A DNA stretch of 38,730 nucleotides. It comes from an uncultured Actinomycetes bacterium. GTDB lineage: Bacteria; Actinomycetota; Actinomycetes; Mycobacteriales; Mycobacteriaceae. Location: contig CAIRCP010000038.1 of NCBI GenBank assembly GCA_903877095.1, forward strand, positions 1 through 38,730, given 5' to 3'. The notes beneath the pieces were generated by a model. The model saw only the letters and a program-made list of their open reading frames with translations. It ran no database searches and was not told where the DNA came from. Position 1 is the stretch's first letter; each line of letters opens with the position of its first letter. Below, piece by piece: positions 1-8,604 of this stretch. The position numbers and the translations under genes were made by a program.

Positions 1-79
1 ACCTGCCACCACGCTTACCCGCATCGGAGGGCATTACCGATTCGACAGCCGCCCAGAACTCATCAGAAATCACACCCAT
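1..79 (-). CDS. IS5-family transposase, N-terminal fragment (runs off the window)
   Basis: Reading leftward from an ATG at 77-79, the first 26 residues begin MGVISDEFWAAVESVMP and continue to a KRGGR segment. This resembles the start of DUF4096-type IS5 transposases (SDEFW, then a proline, then an RRGGRP-like stretch). The catalytic DDE domain lies outside the window. An in-frame GTG three codons upstream is an alternative start. The right-hand copy at 38653-38730 is identical over the visible part. Confidence 0.7.
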   Translation of the reverse strand, partial: MGVISDEFWAAVESVMPSDAGKRGGR

Positions 80-138
80 ACGTGTCACCGCGAAATCGTC
101 GCTGTTCAACACCTTTCAATTCGGGAGACACGCCCTAG
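1..138 (-). mobile_element. IS5-family insertion sequence, one end (partial)
   Basis: Bases 2-138 are the exact reverse complement of bases 38594-38730, so the same insertion-sequence end lies at both window borders in opposite orientation. The outer boundary is a CTAG at 135-138, matched by the CTAG at 38594-38597; sequence beyond differs on the two sides. The CTAG could be a target-site duplication, as in several IS5-type elements, or part of the terminal repeat. The rest of the element lies outside the window. The IS5 assignment rests on the start of the transposase reading frame inside it. Confidence 0.85.
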
Positions 139-230
139 TCCGACGACCGATGCGGAGCGCAGCGACGAGGAGGAGTCGGATAATCGGGACTGGGCTGACG
201 GTCGGTTCCGGATCGCGATGAAGGGTCACC

Positions 231-764
231 ATGAAGACACCGTCGAGGCTGCTGGTCTCTCTTCTTTCTGCGACGGCGGCGCTGGCGCTGGCCGCGACAC
301 CGTCGGCTGTCGGGTCGCCGAGTGGCATCGACGCCACCATCACGGCCGCCGATCCGGCCCCTTTGCGGCTCGGCGGGGATCCGCTTGCTTTCACCGTCAC
401 ACTGACCAACACCTCGCCCGCCGACATCCCGGGGGTGGGGCTGGTGGTCTCGATGGGCCACTGCTCCTGCGAGCCGTCCGGCGCCCGGATGATGCCGGCC
501 GGCTCGATGAGCATGCTCGAACCGGTCACCAAGGCATGGGTCTCAGTGCCATACGTCCGGGAGGGCACCGGCACCGACTACCTGAGCCAGACCGTCGTAC
601 CGCCCTTCGTGCTCAAGCAGGGCGCTACCGAGACCTATCAGTTCCAGGTACGACTTGACCCGAATCCGGCTATCACCGCGGGCGTCGGAACCGTCGATGT
701 GACGGTCCCGACGCCGGCCGAATCCGGCACGACCGCAATGCTTCCCATCTCCGTCGAGCCGTAG
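231..764 (+). CDS. Exported protein of unknown function
   Basis: The 177-residue product starts with a typical Sec signal peptide: MKTPSR, then a hydrophobic run of Ala and Leu, with probable cleavage near residues 25-30. The remainder is hydrophilic and rich in Thr, Pro and Val. Its spacing of short beta-type segments (FTVTLTNTSPADIPG, YQFQVRLDPN) suggests an Ig-like or CARDB-like extracytoplasmic fold, which is inference. Two cysteines in HCSCEP could pair after export. A GAAGGG motif precedes the ATG. No family was recognised. It lies directly beside the left IS end, so its original upstream region may have been altered by the insertion. Confidence 0.7.
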   Translation: MKTPSRLLVSLLSATAALALAATPSAVGSPSGIDATITAADPAPLRLGGDPLAFTVTLTNTSPADIPGVGLVVSMGHCSCEPSGARMMPAGSMSMLEPVTKAWVSVPYVREGTGTDYLSQTVVPPFVLKQGATETYQFQVRLDPNPAITAGVGTVDVTVPTPAESGTTAMLPISVEP

Positions 765-894
765 GCCGGTCAGCGTGCCCTTCGTCGATTTCAAAGCGAA
801 GACGCCGCTGATCGGGATGGCCATGGTCTTTCTGGCCATGGCTCCGGCTACACCGGACCATTCCCGGTGATCGCCAACCCCCCGCCGCCCCTTC

Positions 895-914
895 TATAGT
901 CAGCGCGGAGGAGG
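895..914 (+). promoter_or_regulatory. -10 element and strong RBS of the DUF1295 operon
   Basis: TATAGT at 895-900 fits a mycobacterial SigA -10 element. A GGAGGAGG Shine-Dalgarno sequence follows at 907-914, five bases before the ATG at 920. A transcript from this -10 would have a leader of only about 12-14 bases. No clear -35 was seen. Confidence 0.5.
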
Positions 915-919
915 CCCCG

Positions 920-1822
920 ATGAGCAAAGGCCGTTCACTGGCCTTGGTGACGCTGGCCTACCTGTTCGCCCTCGCGGTGGCCGCGCTCTGGCTGGGGTGG
1001 GGTCCGGGGACTCAGCGGCTGTGGCTGGACACCCTGATCGCCGATGTGCTGGCCACGCTGGTGATCTTCGTCTTCAGCCGGGTCTACCGGAACTCCAGTT
1101 TCTACGACGCCTACTGGAGCGTCGTTCCGCCGCTGTTACTGCTGTATTGGTGGTGGCAGGGCCCGATCGGCGTGACCGGCCCGGCTGCGCTGCGCTGCTG
1201 GCTGATGGCGGTCGTCGTCGGCTACTGGGCGGTGCGGCTGACGGGGAACTGGGCGTACGGGTTTCCCGGTCTGCATCACGAGGATTGGCGCTACCCGCTG
1301 CTGCGTGACGGCGCCGGCCGGTTCGCCGGCGTGGTCGACCTGTTCGGCATCCACCTCTTCCCGACGCTGCAGGTGTTCGTCGCCATGCTGCCGGTGTACG
1401 TCGCCGCCACCCGGCCCGGCGCCGGTTGGACGTGGCTGGCCTGGCTGGCCTTCGCCGTCGGCGTCGCCGCGGTCACCCTTGAGTTGGCGGCCGATGTCCA
1501 GATGCATCGCTTCGTCGCCGCCCGCAAGGCCGGCACGCAGACCGCCACCGTGATGGACCGGGGCCTGTGGTCGTGGTCGCGCCATCCCAACTACTTCGGC
1601 GAGATCGGGTTCTGGTTCGCCATGGCGCTGTTCGGGGTCTCGGCCGCCCCCCGCGACGCCTGGTGGTTGTTCGTGGGCGTCGCGGTGATGCTGGCGATGT
1701 TCCTGGGCGCCAGCATCCCGATGATGGAGAAGCGTTCCCTGCAGCGCCGCCCGGCCTATCAGAGCGTCATCGACCGGGTGCCGCGCCTGGTGCCGCGCCC
1801 GCCCCGCAAGGCCCATCGATGA
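920..1822 (+). CDS. DUF1295 (steroid 5-alpha-reductase-like) membrane protein
   Basis: This is a 300-residue polytopic membrane protein of the DUF1295 family, related to the C-terminal part of steroid 5-alpha reductases and isoprenylcysteine methyltransferases. Seven or eight hydrophobic segments are visible. The family signature is near residues 213-235: GLWSWSRHPNYFGE followed by a hydrophobic helix, with Arg-His-Pro-Asn-Tyr as the conserved core. The natural substrate of bacterial members is generally unknown; a lipid or steroid reductase role is only family-level inference. The start has a very strong RBS. The last codons overlap the next start by four bases (ATGA), so it is probably the first gene of a coupled three-gene operon. 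Confidence 0.88.
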   Translation: MSKGRSLALVTLAYLFALAVAALWLGWGPGTQRLWLDTLIADVLATLVIFVFSRVYRNSSFYDAYWSVVPPLLLLYWWWQGPIGVTGPAALRCWLMAVVVGYWAVRLTGNWAYGFPGLHHEDWRYPLLRDGAGRFAGVVDLFGIHLFPTLQVFVAMLPVYVAATRPGAGWTWLAWLAFAVGVAAVTLELAADVQMHRFVAARKAGTQTATVMDRGLWSWSRHPNYFGEIGFWFAMALFGVSAAPRDAWWLFVGVAVMLAMFLGASIPMMEKRSLQRRPAYQSVIDRVPRLVPRPPRKAHR

Positions 1823-2970
1823 CCCGCCGCCGGGTCGTGGTCGCCGGCCTCGGTGACAGCGGGTTGCTGACCGCTATCCGGCTCGCCGGATCCGCCGAGG
1901 TGGTCGGGATCTCGGCCCAGCCGGCTCTGGTCAGCGGCCAGGAACTCGGGATGCGGCTGGCCCGCCCGCAGGAGTGGGCGCGCGACTACCTGGTGCCCTT
2001 CGACCGCTACCGGACCCTGGACGGGGTGCGGATCGTGCAGGCGTCGCTCACCGGGGTCGATCTCGCGGCCCGGTGCGTCTACGGTTGGCGGCCCGACGGC
2101 CTGCAGATCGCCGAAACCTATGACTCCCTGGTGATTTCGACCGGGGTGCGCAACGGCTTCTGGCGCCGCGCCGCGCTGCAGTCGCCCGCGGACGTCCGCG
2201 CCGGCCTGACCGCTGCCCACGAGCAGCTTGCCGAGGCCGGCTCGATCATGGTGATCGGCGGGGGCGCGGCGGCGGTCAGCGCGGCGGCCAACCTTGCCGC
2301 GGAGTTCCCCGCGACCGCCGTCGACCTCTACTTCCCGCAGGACCGCCCACTACGCGACCATCACCCGCGCACCTGGGACCATCTGCGGCGCAGGCTCATT
2401 CGGCTCGGTGTGGGACTGCACTCCGGCCGCCGCGCCGAGGTGCCCGACGGCTTCGACTGCGACGCCATCACCACCGGGGAGGTCCGGTGGAGCACCGGGC
2501 AGCCACCCGCGCGGGCCGACGCGGTGCTGTGGGCGATCGGGCAGGTGCGGCCGAACACCGAGTGGCTGCCGCGCGACCTGCTGGACCGGGACGGGTTCGT
2601 CGTCGTCACCCCTGAACTTCGCGTGCCGGGCCACCGCGGGGTCTTCGCGATCGGCGACGTCGCCGCGACCGACCCGCTGCGGTCGTCGGCGCGCAACCGC
2701 GCCGATTCGTTACTCGCCCACAACATCCTGGCCGAACCGGAGGGCCGGCCGCTGAAGTCCTACCGTGCCCCGCGGCACCGCTGGGGATCGGTGATCGGCG
2801 TCCAAGCCGACGGTGTGGAGGTGTTCGCACCCAACGGCCGGCCGTTCCGGATTTCGGCCTGGCCGGTGCGACGGGTGCTTATGCCGTGGATCGTCCGGCG
2901 CGGCATCTACCGGGGGGTGCGCTCCAACCAGCCCCTCGGACAATCAGGCCGGCCGGGCACACTGGGCTGA
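1819..2970 (+). CDS. FAD-dependent pyridine-nucleotide oxidoreductase (NDH-2/AIF-like)
   Basis: The 383-residue protein has an N-terminal dinucleotide-binding segment (VVVAGLGDSG), a second Rossmann segment near residues 142-156 (IMVIGGGAAAVSAA) and a C-terminal FAD motif (GVFAIGDVAA) near residues 275-284. This order is typical of two-dinucleotide-binding-domain oxidoreductases related to NDH-2 and apoptosis-inducing factor. The first motif, GLGDSG, departs from the usual GxGxxG/A spacing. No redox-active CxxC is visible, so a disulfide reductase is unlikely. Substrate and acceptor cannot be read from sequence. The start ATG overlaps the previous stop (ATGA), and its own stop overlaps the next start (TGATG). 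Confidence 0.85.
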   Translation: MTRRRVVVAGLGDSGLLTAIRLAGSAEVVGISAQPALVSGQELGMRLARPQEWARDYLVPFDRYRTLDGVRIVQASLTGVDLAARCVYGWRPDGLQIAETYDSLVISTGVRNGFWRRAALQSPADVRAGLTAAHEQLAEAGSIMVIGGGAAAVSAAANLAAEFPATAVDLYFPQDRPLRDHHPRTWDHLRRRLIRLGVGLHSGRRAEVPDGFDCDAITTGEVRWSTGQPPARADAVLWAIGQVRPNTEWLPRDLLDRDGFVVVTPELRVPGHRGVFAIGDVAATDPLRSSARNRADSLLAHNILAEPEGRPLKSYRAPRHRWGSVIGVQADGVEVFAPNGRPFRISAWPVRRVLMPWIVRRGIYRGVRSNQPLGQSGRPGTLG

Positions 2971-3977
2971 TGGATCCGGTTGCCGCCCTGCGGCAGATCG
3001 CCTTCTACAAGGACCGCGCCGGTGACGACGTCCGGCGGGTGATGGCGTACCGCAAGGCCGCCGAGGTCATCGCCAAACTCGACGCTGAAACCCGCGACCG
3101 CCTCGGGCACACCGAGAACTGGCGCTCCCTGCCCGGTATCGGGCCCAAGACGGCCACGGTCATCGCGCAGGCCTGGTCGGGCCGGGAGCCGGACGCCCTC
3201 ATCGAATTACGCGGGGCGGCAGAAGATTTCGGTGGCGGGACCATCCGCGAATCGCTACGAGGCGACCTGCACTGCCACTCGAACTGGTCGGACGGCGCCG
3301 CGCCGATCGAGGAGATGGCGGCGACGGCCGCCACGCTCGGTCACGACTATCTCGCGCTCACCGACCATTCACCCCGGCTGACGATCGCCAACGGTCTTTC
3401 CGCCGACCGGCTGCGCCGGCAACTGGACGTGATCGACGAACTGCGCGAACGGGTGGCGCCGCTGCGGATCCTCACCGGCATCGAGGTGGACATCCTTGAG
3501 GACGGCACCCTCGACCAACGGCCCGAACTGCTGGACCGGCTCGACATCGTGGTCGCCAGCGTGCACTCCAAGCTGGCGATGGATGCCCCCGCGATGACAC
3601 GCCGGATGATCCGGGCGGTGTCCGACGGGCGCGTCACCGTGCTGGGCCACTGCACTGGCCGGCTGGTGACGGGCGCCCGCGGCCTGCGCAGGGAATCAAC
3701 CTTCGACGCCGAAGCCGTGTTCACCGCATGCCGGGACAACAACACCGCCGTGGAGATCAACTCTCGGCCGGAACGCCGAGACCCGCCCACCAGGCTGCTC
3801 CACCTGGCCGCCGACATCGGGTGCGCGTTCGCCGTCGACTCCGACGCGCACGCCCCCGGCCAACTGGACTTCCTGGGCTACGGCGCGCAGTGGGCGCTCG
3901 ACGCCGGTATCCCTGCCGACCGGGTGATCAACACCTGGCCGGCCGAACGCCTGCTGGCCTGGCCGTCCGCCTCCTGA
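2970..3977 (+). CDS. HhH-PHP domain protein (PolX-like without polymerase domain)
   Basis: The 335-residue protein begins with an alpha-helical segment and a helix-hairpin-helix motif (LPGIGPKTATVIAQ, about residues 52-65) resembling the N-terminal part of PolX DNA polymerases. A PHP phosphoesterase domain follows from about residue 97. Metal-binding motifs are present in order: DLHCHSNWSDG, TDHS, GIEVDI, VASVHSK, LGHCTGR and SDAHAP. The polymerase palm and fingers expected between the two parts in full PolX (about 570 residues) are absent. A metal-dependent phosphoesterase or nuclease that binds DNA through its HhH is the reasonable inference. The ATG overlaps the stop of the oxidoreductase gene. 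Confidence 0.88.
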   Translation: MDPVAALRQIAFYKDRAGDDVRRVMAYRKAAEVIAKLDAETRDRLGHTENWRSLPGIGPKTATVIAQAWSGREPDALIELRGAAEDFGGGTIRESLRGDLHCHSNWSDGAAPIEEMAATAATLGHDYLALTDHSPRLTIANGLSADRLRRQLDVIDELRERVAPLRILTGIEVDILEDGTLDQRPELLDRLDIVVASVHSKLAMDAPAMTRRMIRAVSDGRVTVLGHCTGRLVTGARGLRRESTFDAEAVFTACRDNNTAVEINSRPERRDPPTRLLHLAADIGCAFAVDSDAHAPGQLDFLGYGAQWALDAGIPADRVINTWPAERLLAWPSAS

Positions 3978-3989
3978 CCGGCCGGCCGC

Positions 3990-6713
3990 CTACTGCGGCG
4001 GCGGTGGCGGCGGCGGAAGGATCTCCGGCGCGGGTGGCGGCGGCGGCGGAGCTTCCGGCGCCGGGGGTGGCGGCGGCGGGAAGAACTCCGGCGCGGGGGG
4101 CGGCGGTGGGGGCGGAGCCTCCGGTGGCGGTGGCGGTGGCGGTGGCGGTGGCGGTGGCGGTGGGGGCGGCGGCCCCGGAACCGTGATCGGCGGCAGCCCT
4201 GGGATCTGGATGATGTTCACGTCCGGCCCCGGCGGGGGTGGCGGTGGCGGGGCCTCCGGCGCGGGCGGGGGCGGCGGCGGATTGAACCCGCCGTTGTACG
4301 GCTCGCTGTAGGAGGGCTCGCGGCGGGACGGCGAGTCGTAGTTGTCGTTGTAGTTGTTGTTGTAGCCCGGGTTGTAGACCGGCGGTGGTGGCAGGTAGAC
4401 CGGTGGGGGCGGCGGAGCGTAGCCGGTGCTGGTGTTGATCGTGATGATCGAACCGGGCTGCACCTGACCGTTCGGGAACGTGCCGACCACGGAGTCCTTG
4501 GCCGCCGTGTTGTCCACCGGCGCGGGCTGGTCGGCCACCTGGAATCCGGCGGCGACGATCTTCTTCTTGGCGGCGTCGAACTTCAGGCCGTAGACGTCCG
4601 GGACGGCGACGGGCGGGGCGCCGTTGAGGTAGCGCGGATCGGTCGGCGGCAACGTCACCGGCCCGAAACTATTGGCCAGCGGGCTCATCGCCTGGAACCA
4701 CGTCTGCGCGGGAGATGTTCCGCCGTAGAGGTTTCCCTCGCCGCCGCACTTGCGTAGCGGGAAGGCGCACAACGCGCCCGGTTTGGGTGAGTCGTCGAAA
4801 ACGTAAACGGCCGCGGCGAGTTGATTCGTGTAGCCGAGGAACGCCGACGAGCGGTGCGACTCCGTCGTACCGGTCTTGCCGGCCATCGGCAGCCCCCAGC
4901 CCACCGACCCGGCTGCAGCGGCCGCGGTGCCCATCGTGGTGTCCTTGGACAGGGCGTTGGTCAGCGTGTTCGCCAGGCCTTCGGGTACCACCTGCTCGCA
5001 CTTAGGGGTGGGAACCGCGACGTCCTTGCCGTTGCGGTCGACGACCTTGTCGATCGGGCTCGGTGGGCACCACATCCCGCCGGAGGCCAACGTCGCGGCG
5101 ACGTTGGAGAGTTCCAGCGCGTTGACCTCGAACGGGCCCAGCGTGAACGAGCCGATGTTCTCCCGCTTGATGTAGTCGGCGAGACTCTCGTCGCTCTTGG
5201 GTACGTAGTCCCGGGCAGTCCCGGGTTCGGCGTAGGAGCGCAGCCCGAGCCGCACCGCCATGTCGACGGTCCGGCCCACGCCGACCTGCTGAATGAGCTT
5301 GGCGAAGGCGGTGTTGGGCGACAACGCCAGGGCGTCGGTCATGCTCAGCGGGCTGCGGTAGCCGGCCGCGTTCTTCACGCACCAGGTCTTGGGCGGGCAA
5401 CCCGGGGTGCCGCTGTCGCCCAGATCCTTGCCCGCGAAGTACGGTGGCACGTCCAGCAGGGCGTTGGTGCCCATGCCCATGTCGAGGGCGGCCGCGCTGG
5501 TGAAGATCTTGAACACCGACCCGCCCCCGTCGCCGACCAGTGAATACGGCTGCGGCTGGACGGTCTGGCCCTCTTCCAGCTTGAGTCCGTAGCCGCGGTT
5601 GTCGCCGATCGCCAGCACCCGATGGGAGTCCTTACCGGGCCGGATCACGGTCATCACGTTGGCAACGCTGTCCAGCGTCGGCGGGGCCACCGCGTTGATG
5701 GCGTCCTTCACGCTGGTCTGGACCACCGGGTCCAGGGTCGTCTTGATGAGGTAGCCCTTGCGGGCGACGTCTTCCTTGCTGATCCCGGCCCGGGCCAGGT
5801 ACTCCAGCACGTAGTCGCAGAAGAAAGCCCGGTCGCCGGCCGCGATGCAGCCCTGCGGCAGGGAGGCGGGCTTCGGCAGCACCCCCAGCGGGGTGTCGCG
5901 GGCCGCCCGCAACTCGTCGGCCAGGTTGGGCAGATTCTGGATCATGGTGTCCAGAACGAGGTTGCGCCGGTCCAGGGCGCCCTGGGGATTGGTGTACGGA
6001 TTGAGCGTCGTCGTCGACTGCACCATGCCGGCGAGCATCGCGGACTGTTGCCAATTGAGCTGCGAGGCGTCGACGCCGAAGTACGTCCGGGCCGCGGACT
6101 GGATCCCGTAGGCGCCGTTGCCGAACGGGACCAGGTTGAGGTAGCGGGTCAGGATCTCGGGCTTGGACAGCGTCCTGTCCAGCGCCAGCGCCATCCGGAT
6201 CTCACGCAGCTTGCGGGCCGGGGTGGTCTCGACTGCCGCCAGACGTTCCGCCTCGGTCTCGGCGTTGACCAGCAGGTTGTAGTTCTTGACGTACTGCTGC
6301 TCGATCGTCGACCCGCCGCGGGCGTCGCCGCCTCCCTTGAGGAAACCCGCCAGGCCGGTGAGCGTGCCCTGCAGGTCTACGCCGTTGTGGTCGGCGAACC
6401 GCTTGTCCTCGATCGAGACGATGGCCAGCTTCATCGTGTCGGCGATCCGGTCGGTCGGCACTTCCCAGCGGCGCTGGACGTAGAGCCACGCGATCGGCTT
6501 GCCGGCCGCATCGACCATCGTCGACACCGTCGGGATCTCGCCGTCGACGATGTCGGCCGAACCCTGCGATACCAGTTCGGACGCATGATTGCTGGCCACC
6601 CCGACGCCGCCGACGATCGGGAACAGCAATCCCGCAACGATGACGCCGGCCAGCACGCAGAACAGTGCCAGCCGGCGGACGGTGGGCCGAGTCGGCGGGT
6701 ACTGGTCCGACAT
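3990..6713 (-). CDS. ponA2: Bifunctional class A penicillin-binding protein with PASTA domain (PonA2-type)
   Basis: The product has about 907 residues. A membrane anchor lies near residues 13-35. The transglycosylase domain shows EDKRFADHNG and GGSTIEQQ. The transpeptidase domain shows SVFK (about residue 398), SPN and KTGT (about residue 612). One PASTA domain follows (about 700-765), then an unusually long tail rich in Pro, Glu and Ala, with polyproline blocks from about 770 to the end. It polymerises glycan strands and cross-links peptidoglycan outside the membrane. Similarity to M. tuberculosis PonA2 is strong by recall, but the gene is not next to whiB4 here, so it could be a second PonA2-type copy. 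The ATG at 6713 has AGGG eight bases upstream; an in-frame GTG at 6722 is an alternative. It converges on the PHP gene. Confidence 0.88.
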   Translation of the reverse strand: MSDQYPPTRPTVRRLALFCVLAGVIVAGLLFPIVGGVGVASNHASELVSQGSADIVDGEIPTVSTMVDAAGKPIAWLYVQRRWEVPTDRIADTMKLAIVSIEDKRFADHNGVDLQGTLTGLAGFLKGGGDARGGSTIEQQYVKNYNLLVNAETEAERLAAVETTPARKLREIRMALALDRTLSKPEILTRYLNLVPFGNGAYGIQSAARTYFGVDASQLNWQQSAMLAGMVQSTTTLNPYTNPQGALDRRNLVLDTMIQNLPNLADELRAARDTPLGVLPKPASLPQGCIAAGDRAFFCDYVLEYLARAGISKEDVARKGYLIKTTLDPVVQTSVKDAINAVAPPTLDSVANVMTVIRPGKDSHRVLAIGDNRGYGLKLEEGQTVQPQPYSLVGDGGGSVFKIFTSAAALDMGMGTNALLDVPPYFAGKDLGDSGTPGCPPKTWCVKNAAGYRSPLSMTDALALSPNTAFAKLIQQVGVGRTVDMAVRLGLRSYAEPGTARDYVPKSDESLADYIKRENIGSFTLGPFEVNALELSNVAATLASGGMWCPPSPIDKVVDRNGKDVAVPTPKCEQVVPEGLANTLTNALSKDTTMGTAAAAAGSVGWGLPMAGKTGTTESHRSSAFLGYTNQLAAAVYVFDDSPKPGALCAFPLRKCGGEGNLYGGTSPAQTWFQAMSPLANSFGPVTLPPTDPRYLNGAPPVAVPDVYGLKFDAAKKKIVAAGFQVADQPAPVDNTAAKDSVVGTFPNGQVQPGSIITINTSTGYAPPPPPVYLPPPPVYNPGYNNNYNDNYDSPSRREPSYSEPYNGGFNPPPPPPAPEAPPPPPPPGPDVNIIQIPGLPPITVPGPPPPPPPPPPPPPPPPPEAPPPPPPPAPEFFPPPPPPAPEAPPPPPPAPEILPPPPPPPQ

Positions 6714-6772
6714 TCCGCTCACCCTAGGCCGAACCGCTCATGCGGTCCAATGCGGGTTGGGCGACGGCAGGT

Positions 6773-7255
6773 TCACTCGGGCGCGACGACGACGATGCCG
6801 TCATCGTCGCTGAAGGCCACCTCCGCCGGACGGAATTCGATCCCGCCGAGGCTGATCACGACGTCCCGTTCGCCGGCGCCGGTCTTGGTGCTCTTGCGCG
6901 GGTTGGTGCCCAGCGCTTTGATGCCGATGTCGAGCGTCCGCAGCGTCGCAGCGTCGCGAACGGCCCCATTGACGATCAAGCCCGCCCACCCGTTGGAGCG
7001 GCCCAGTTCGGCGATGACGTCACCGACCAGCGCGGTGTGCAGGGAGCCGTCGCCGTCGATCACCAGGACCCGGCCGTCGCCAGGCTCGGACAGCACTGAC
7101 TTCAGCAGTGCGTTGTCCTGGAAGCACCGGACCGTCGTGATCGGTCCGGCGAACTCGGTTCGGCCGCCGAGCTGGCGGAACTGCAGATCGCAGCTGCGGA
7201 CGTCCGCTCCGATCTCGTCGACGAGATCAGCGGTGGGACGGAACTCAATCGTCAT
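6773..7255 (-). CDS. rraA: RraA-family regulator of RNase E (formerly mis-named MenG)
   Basis: The 160-residue protein matches the RraA family over its full length: the N-terminal [11 protein letters not shown], the central RCFQDN, the [12 protein letters not shown] segment, the [10 protein letters not shown] strand and [15 protein letters not shown] near the C terminus. RraA forms a trimeric ring that binds RNase E and dampens mRNA decay in other bacteria; Rv3853 is the M. tuberculosis counterpart. The family was once wrongly annotated as demethylmenaquinone methyltransferase, and no SAM-binding motif is seen. The start is the ATG at 7255; the longer reading frame upstream is GC-rich and unlike a protein. 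Confidence 0.93.
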   Translation of the reverse strand: MTIEFRPTADLVDEIGADVRSCDLQFRQLGGRTEFAGPITTVRCFQDNALLKSVLSEPGDGRVLVIDGDGSLHTALVGDVIAELGRSNGWAGLIVNGAVRDAATLRTLDIGIKALGTNPRKSTKTGAGERDVVISLGGIEFRPAEVAFSDDDGIVVVAPE

Positions 7256-7275
7256 CGCGCCATCATGCCGCACCG

Positions 7276-7770
7276 TCAGGACCGTCGGCGCAACCCCCAG
7301 GCGAGGGCCCCGGCGACCAGTGCTGCCACGCCAACAATGAACGGCCACAACGGAATACGGTGAGAAGGCGACGCTGCCGCGGTCGGACCGGGGGCGCCGG
7401 TGCCAGCCACTCGGACGGTGAACGACCACGCCCCCGACACCACATGCCCGTCATCGGAGGTGACCCGGTAGTTAACGGTGTACCGGCCCGACGGGCCGAG
7501 CGGACGCAGAGCCACACTGGCGGTGGCGCCGGCGACGACCGTGTCGCCTTGCGACCACAGGTTGCCGTCCGGTCCGACGACCGTCATGGCGGCGAACGTC
7601 GGCTGCAGGTCCTCGTTGAAGGTCGCGGTGACCCGGGCGGGCCCCGCGTCCAACGTCGTGTCGGCAGCGGGGTCGGTGCCGGTCAGGACGGTGTGGGCGG
7701 ACGCCTGCGGTGCCGTCAGGAGTAAGGCGGCGAGTATCAGCGTGACCAGCCGCAGGCGCACCGGAACCAC
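7276..7770 (-). CDS. CopC-domain (YobA-like) exported membrane-anchored protein
   Basis: The 164-residue protein has a signal peptide ending AQASA, so the mature chain would begin with His (HTVLTG), the first copper ligand of CopC proteins. The CopC beta-barrel continues with FNEDLQP and ends with a [13 protein letters not shown] segment supplying the Asp and His expected in the Cu(II) site. A Pro/Ala linker and one C-terminal transmembrane helix followed by RRRS then anchor it with the copper domain outside. No CopD partner is next to it. It sits one base after the upstream Rv3850-type gene and 20 bases before rraA, so all three are probably co-transcribed. The start is GTG. Confidence 0.85.
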   Translation of the reverse strand: MVPVRLRLVTLILAALLLTAPQASAHTVLTGTDPAADTTLDAGPARVTATFNEDLQPTFAAMTVVGPDGNLWSQGDTVVAGATASVALRPLGPSGRYTVNYRVTSDDGHVVSGAWSFTVRVAGTGAPGPTAAASPSHRIPLWPFIVGVAALVAGALAWGLRRRS

Positions 7771-7771
7771 C

Positions 7772-8428
7772 TCACAGCACCCCGAGGCGGGTTAGGAGGT
7801 CGGCTTCGATGCCGTCGAGCTGTTCGCCGATGGAGGCCTGGGCGGCCCGGCGCCGCGGTCCGGGCATATTCTCGGCCGCCGGTACGGCGGCGGACAACGC
7901 CGCCAGCCGATCCTTGGTCGCTGCCACGAACCGCCGGGTCTCGGCGTCATCGGGACGACGTTCGGCGACCAGTTGCACCGAATGGTCGGCGCCGGCGATG
8001 CGGGACGACAGCCGTCCGCCCGCACCCGAGAACTGGCCCAACTGCGTCAGCGGAACACCCAGCCGATCGGCCCGGCGCTCATCGATCACGCCCCGGGCCG
8101 CGATCGCCGCCCGGTAGGCAACGGGTACGACGACGGGGGCCAGCAGCCGTGACGCGGTCAGCGTGCGCCGGATCCGCCCCGGCGCCAGCAACTTCCCTTC
8201 CCGGGCCGCACGCAGCTTCGTCTCGGCCACTTTGACGGCCGCCTTGTCGCTGTCGCGCTGCGCCCGGGCCTGGGTCTTGACGGCCTTCTTGCCGGTCCGT
8301 TCCGCCGACTTGATCCGCTTGCCCTCGTTCTTGGCGGCCAGCTTGGCCTCCAACTTGGCCTTGGCCTTGATGGCGCGAGCTTCCGCGCGCCTGGTCGCGC
8401 GGCTCTTGCGCTTGGTGAACAGGCCCAT
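7772..8428 (-). CDS. Conserved Ala/Lys/Arg-rich mycobacterial protein (Rv3850 type, DUF6474)
   Basis: The 218-residue protein starts MGLFTKRKSRATRRAEARAI and continues as a long, highly charged helical region of Lys, Arg, Ala and Glu (about residues 1-75), likely coiled coil or nucleic-acid-associated. A second half contains a moderately hydrophobic stretch (LLAPVVVPVAYRAAIAARGV) and a helical tail. It matches my memory of M. tuberculosis Rv3850, which lies just downstream of espR. Here a three-gene unit of opposite orientation separates it from espR. Function is unknown. It is the first gene of the leftward run toward the CopC-like gene and rraA. Confidence 0.82.
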   Translation of the reverse strand: MGLFTKRKSRATRRAEARAIKAKAKLEAKLAAKNEGKRIKSAERTGKKAVKTQARAQRDSDKAAVKVAETKLRAAREGKLLAPGRIRRTLTASRLLAPVVVPVAYRAAIAARGVIDERRADRLGVPLTQLGQFSGAGGRLSSRIAGADHSVQLVAERRPDDAETRRFVAATKDRLAALSAAVPAAENMPGPRRRAAQASIGEQLDGIEADLLTRLGVL

Positions 8429-8604
8429 CGCAGCATGCCTTTCGGTGAGGGTGCGGACGGTCGGTCAGGCGTGTTTCGCCCACCGTGGCTAAACCCTATC
8501 GCCCGCGCCAAGCGGTGATTGCGCGACCTGCGGATATGCCACAATTAAGGGTCTTCCGCAAACCCGCGCCCGCCGGGCGCCCGTTGTAGTCGAGGGAATT
8601 CTTC

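Noticed and set aside
6773..7255. MenG (demethylmenaquinone methyltransferase)
   Set aside because: The protein is an RraA-family member without a SAM-binding motif; the MenG name is a historic misannotation.
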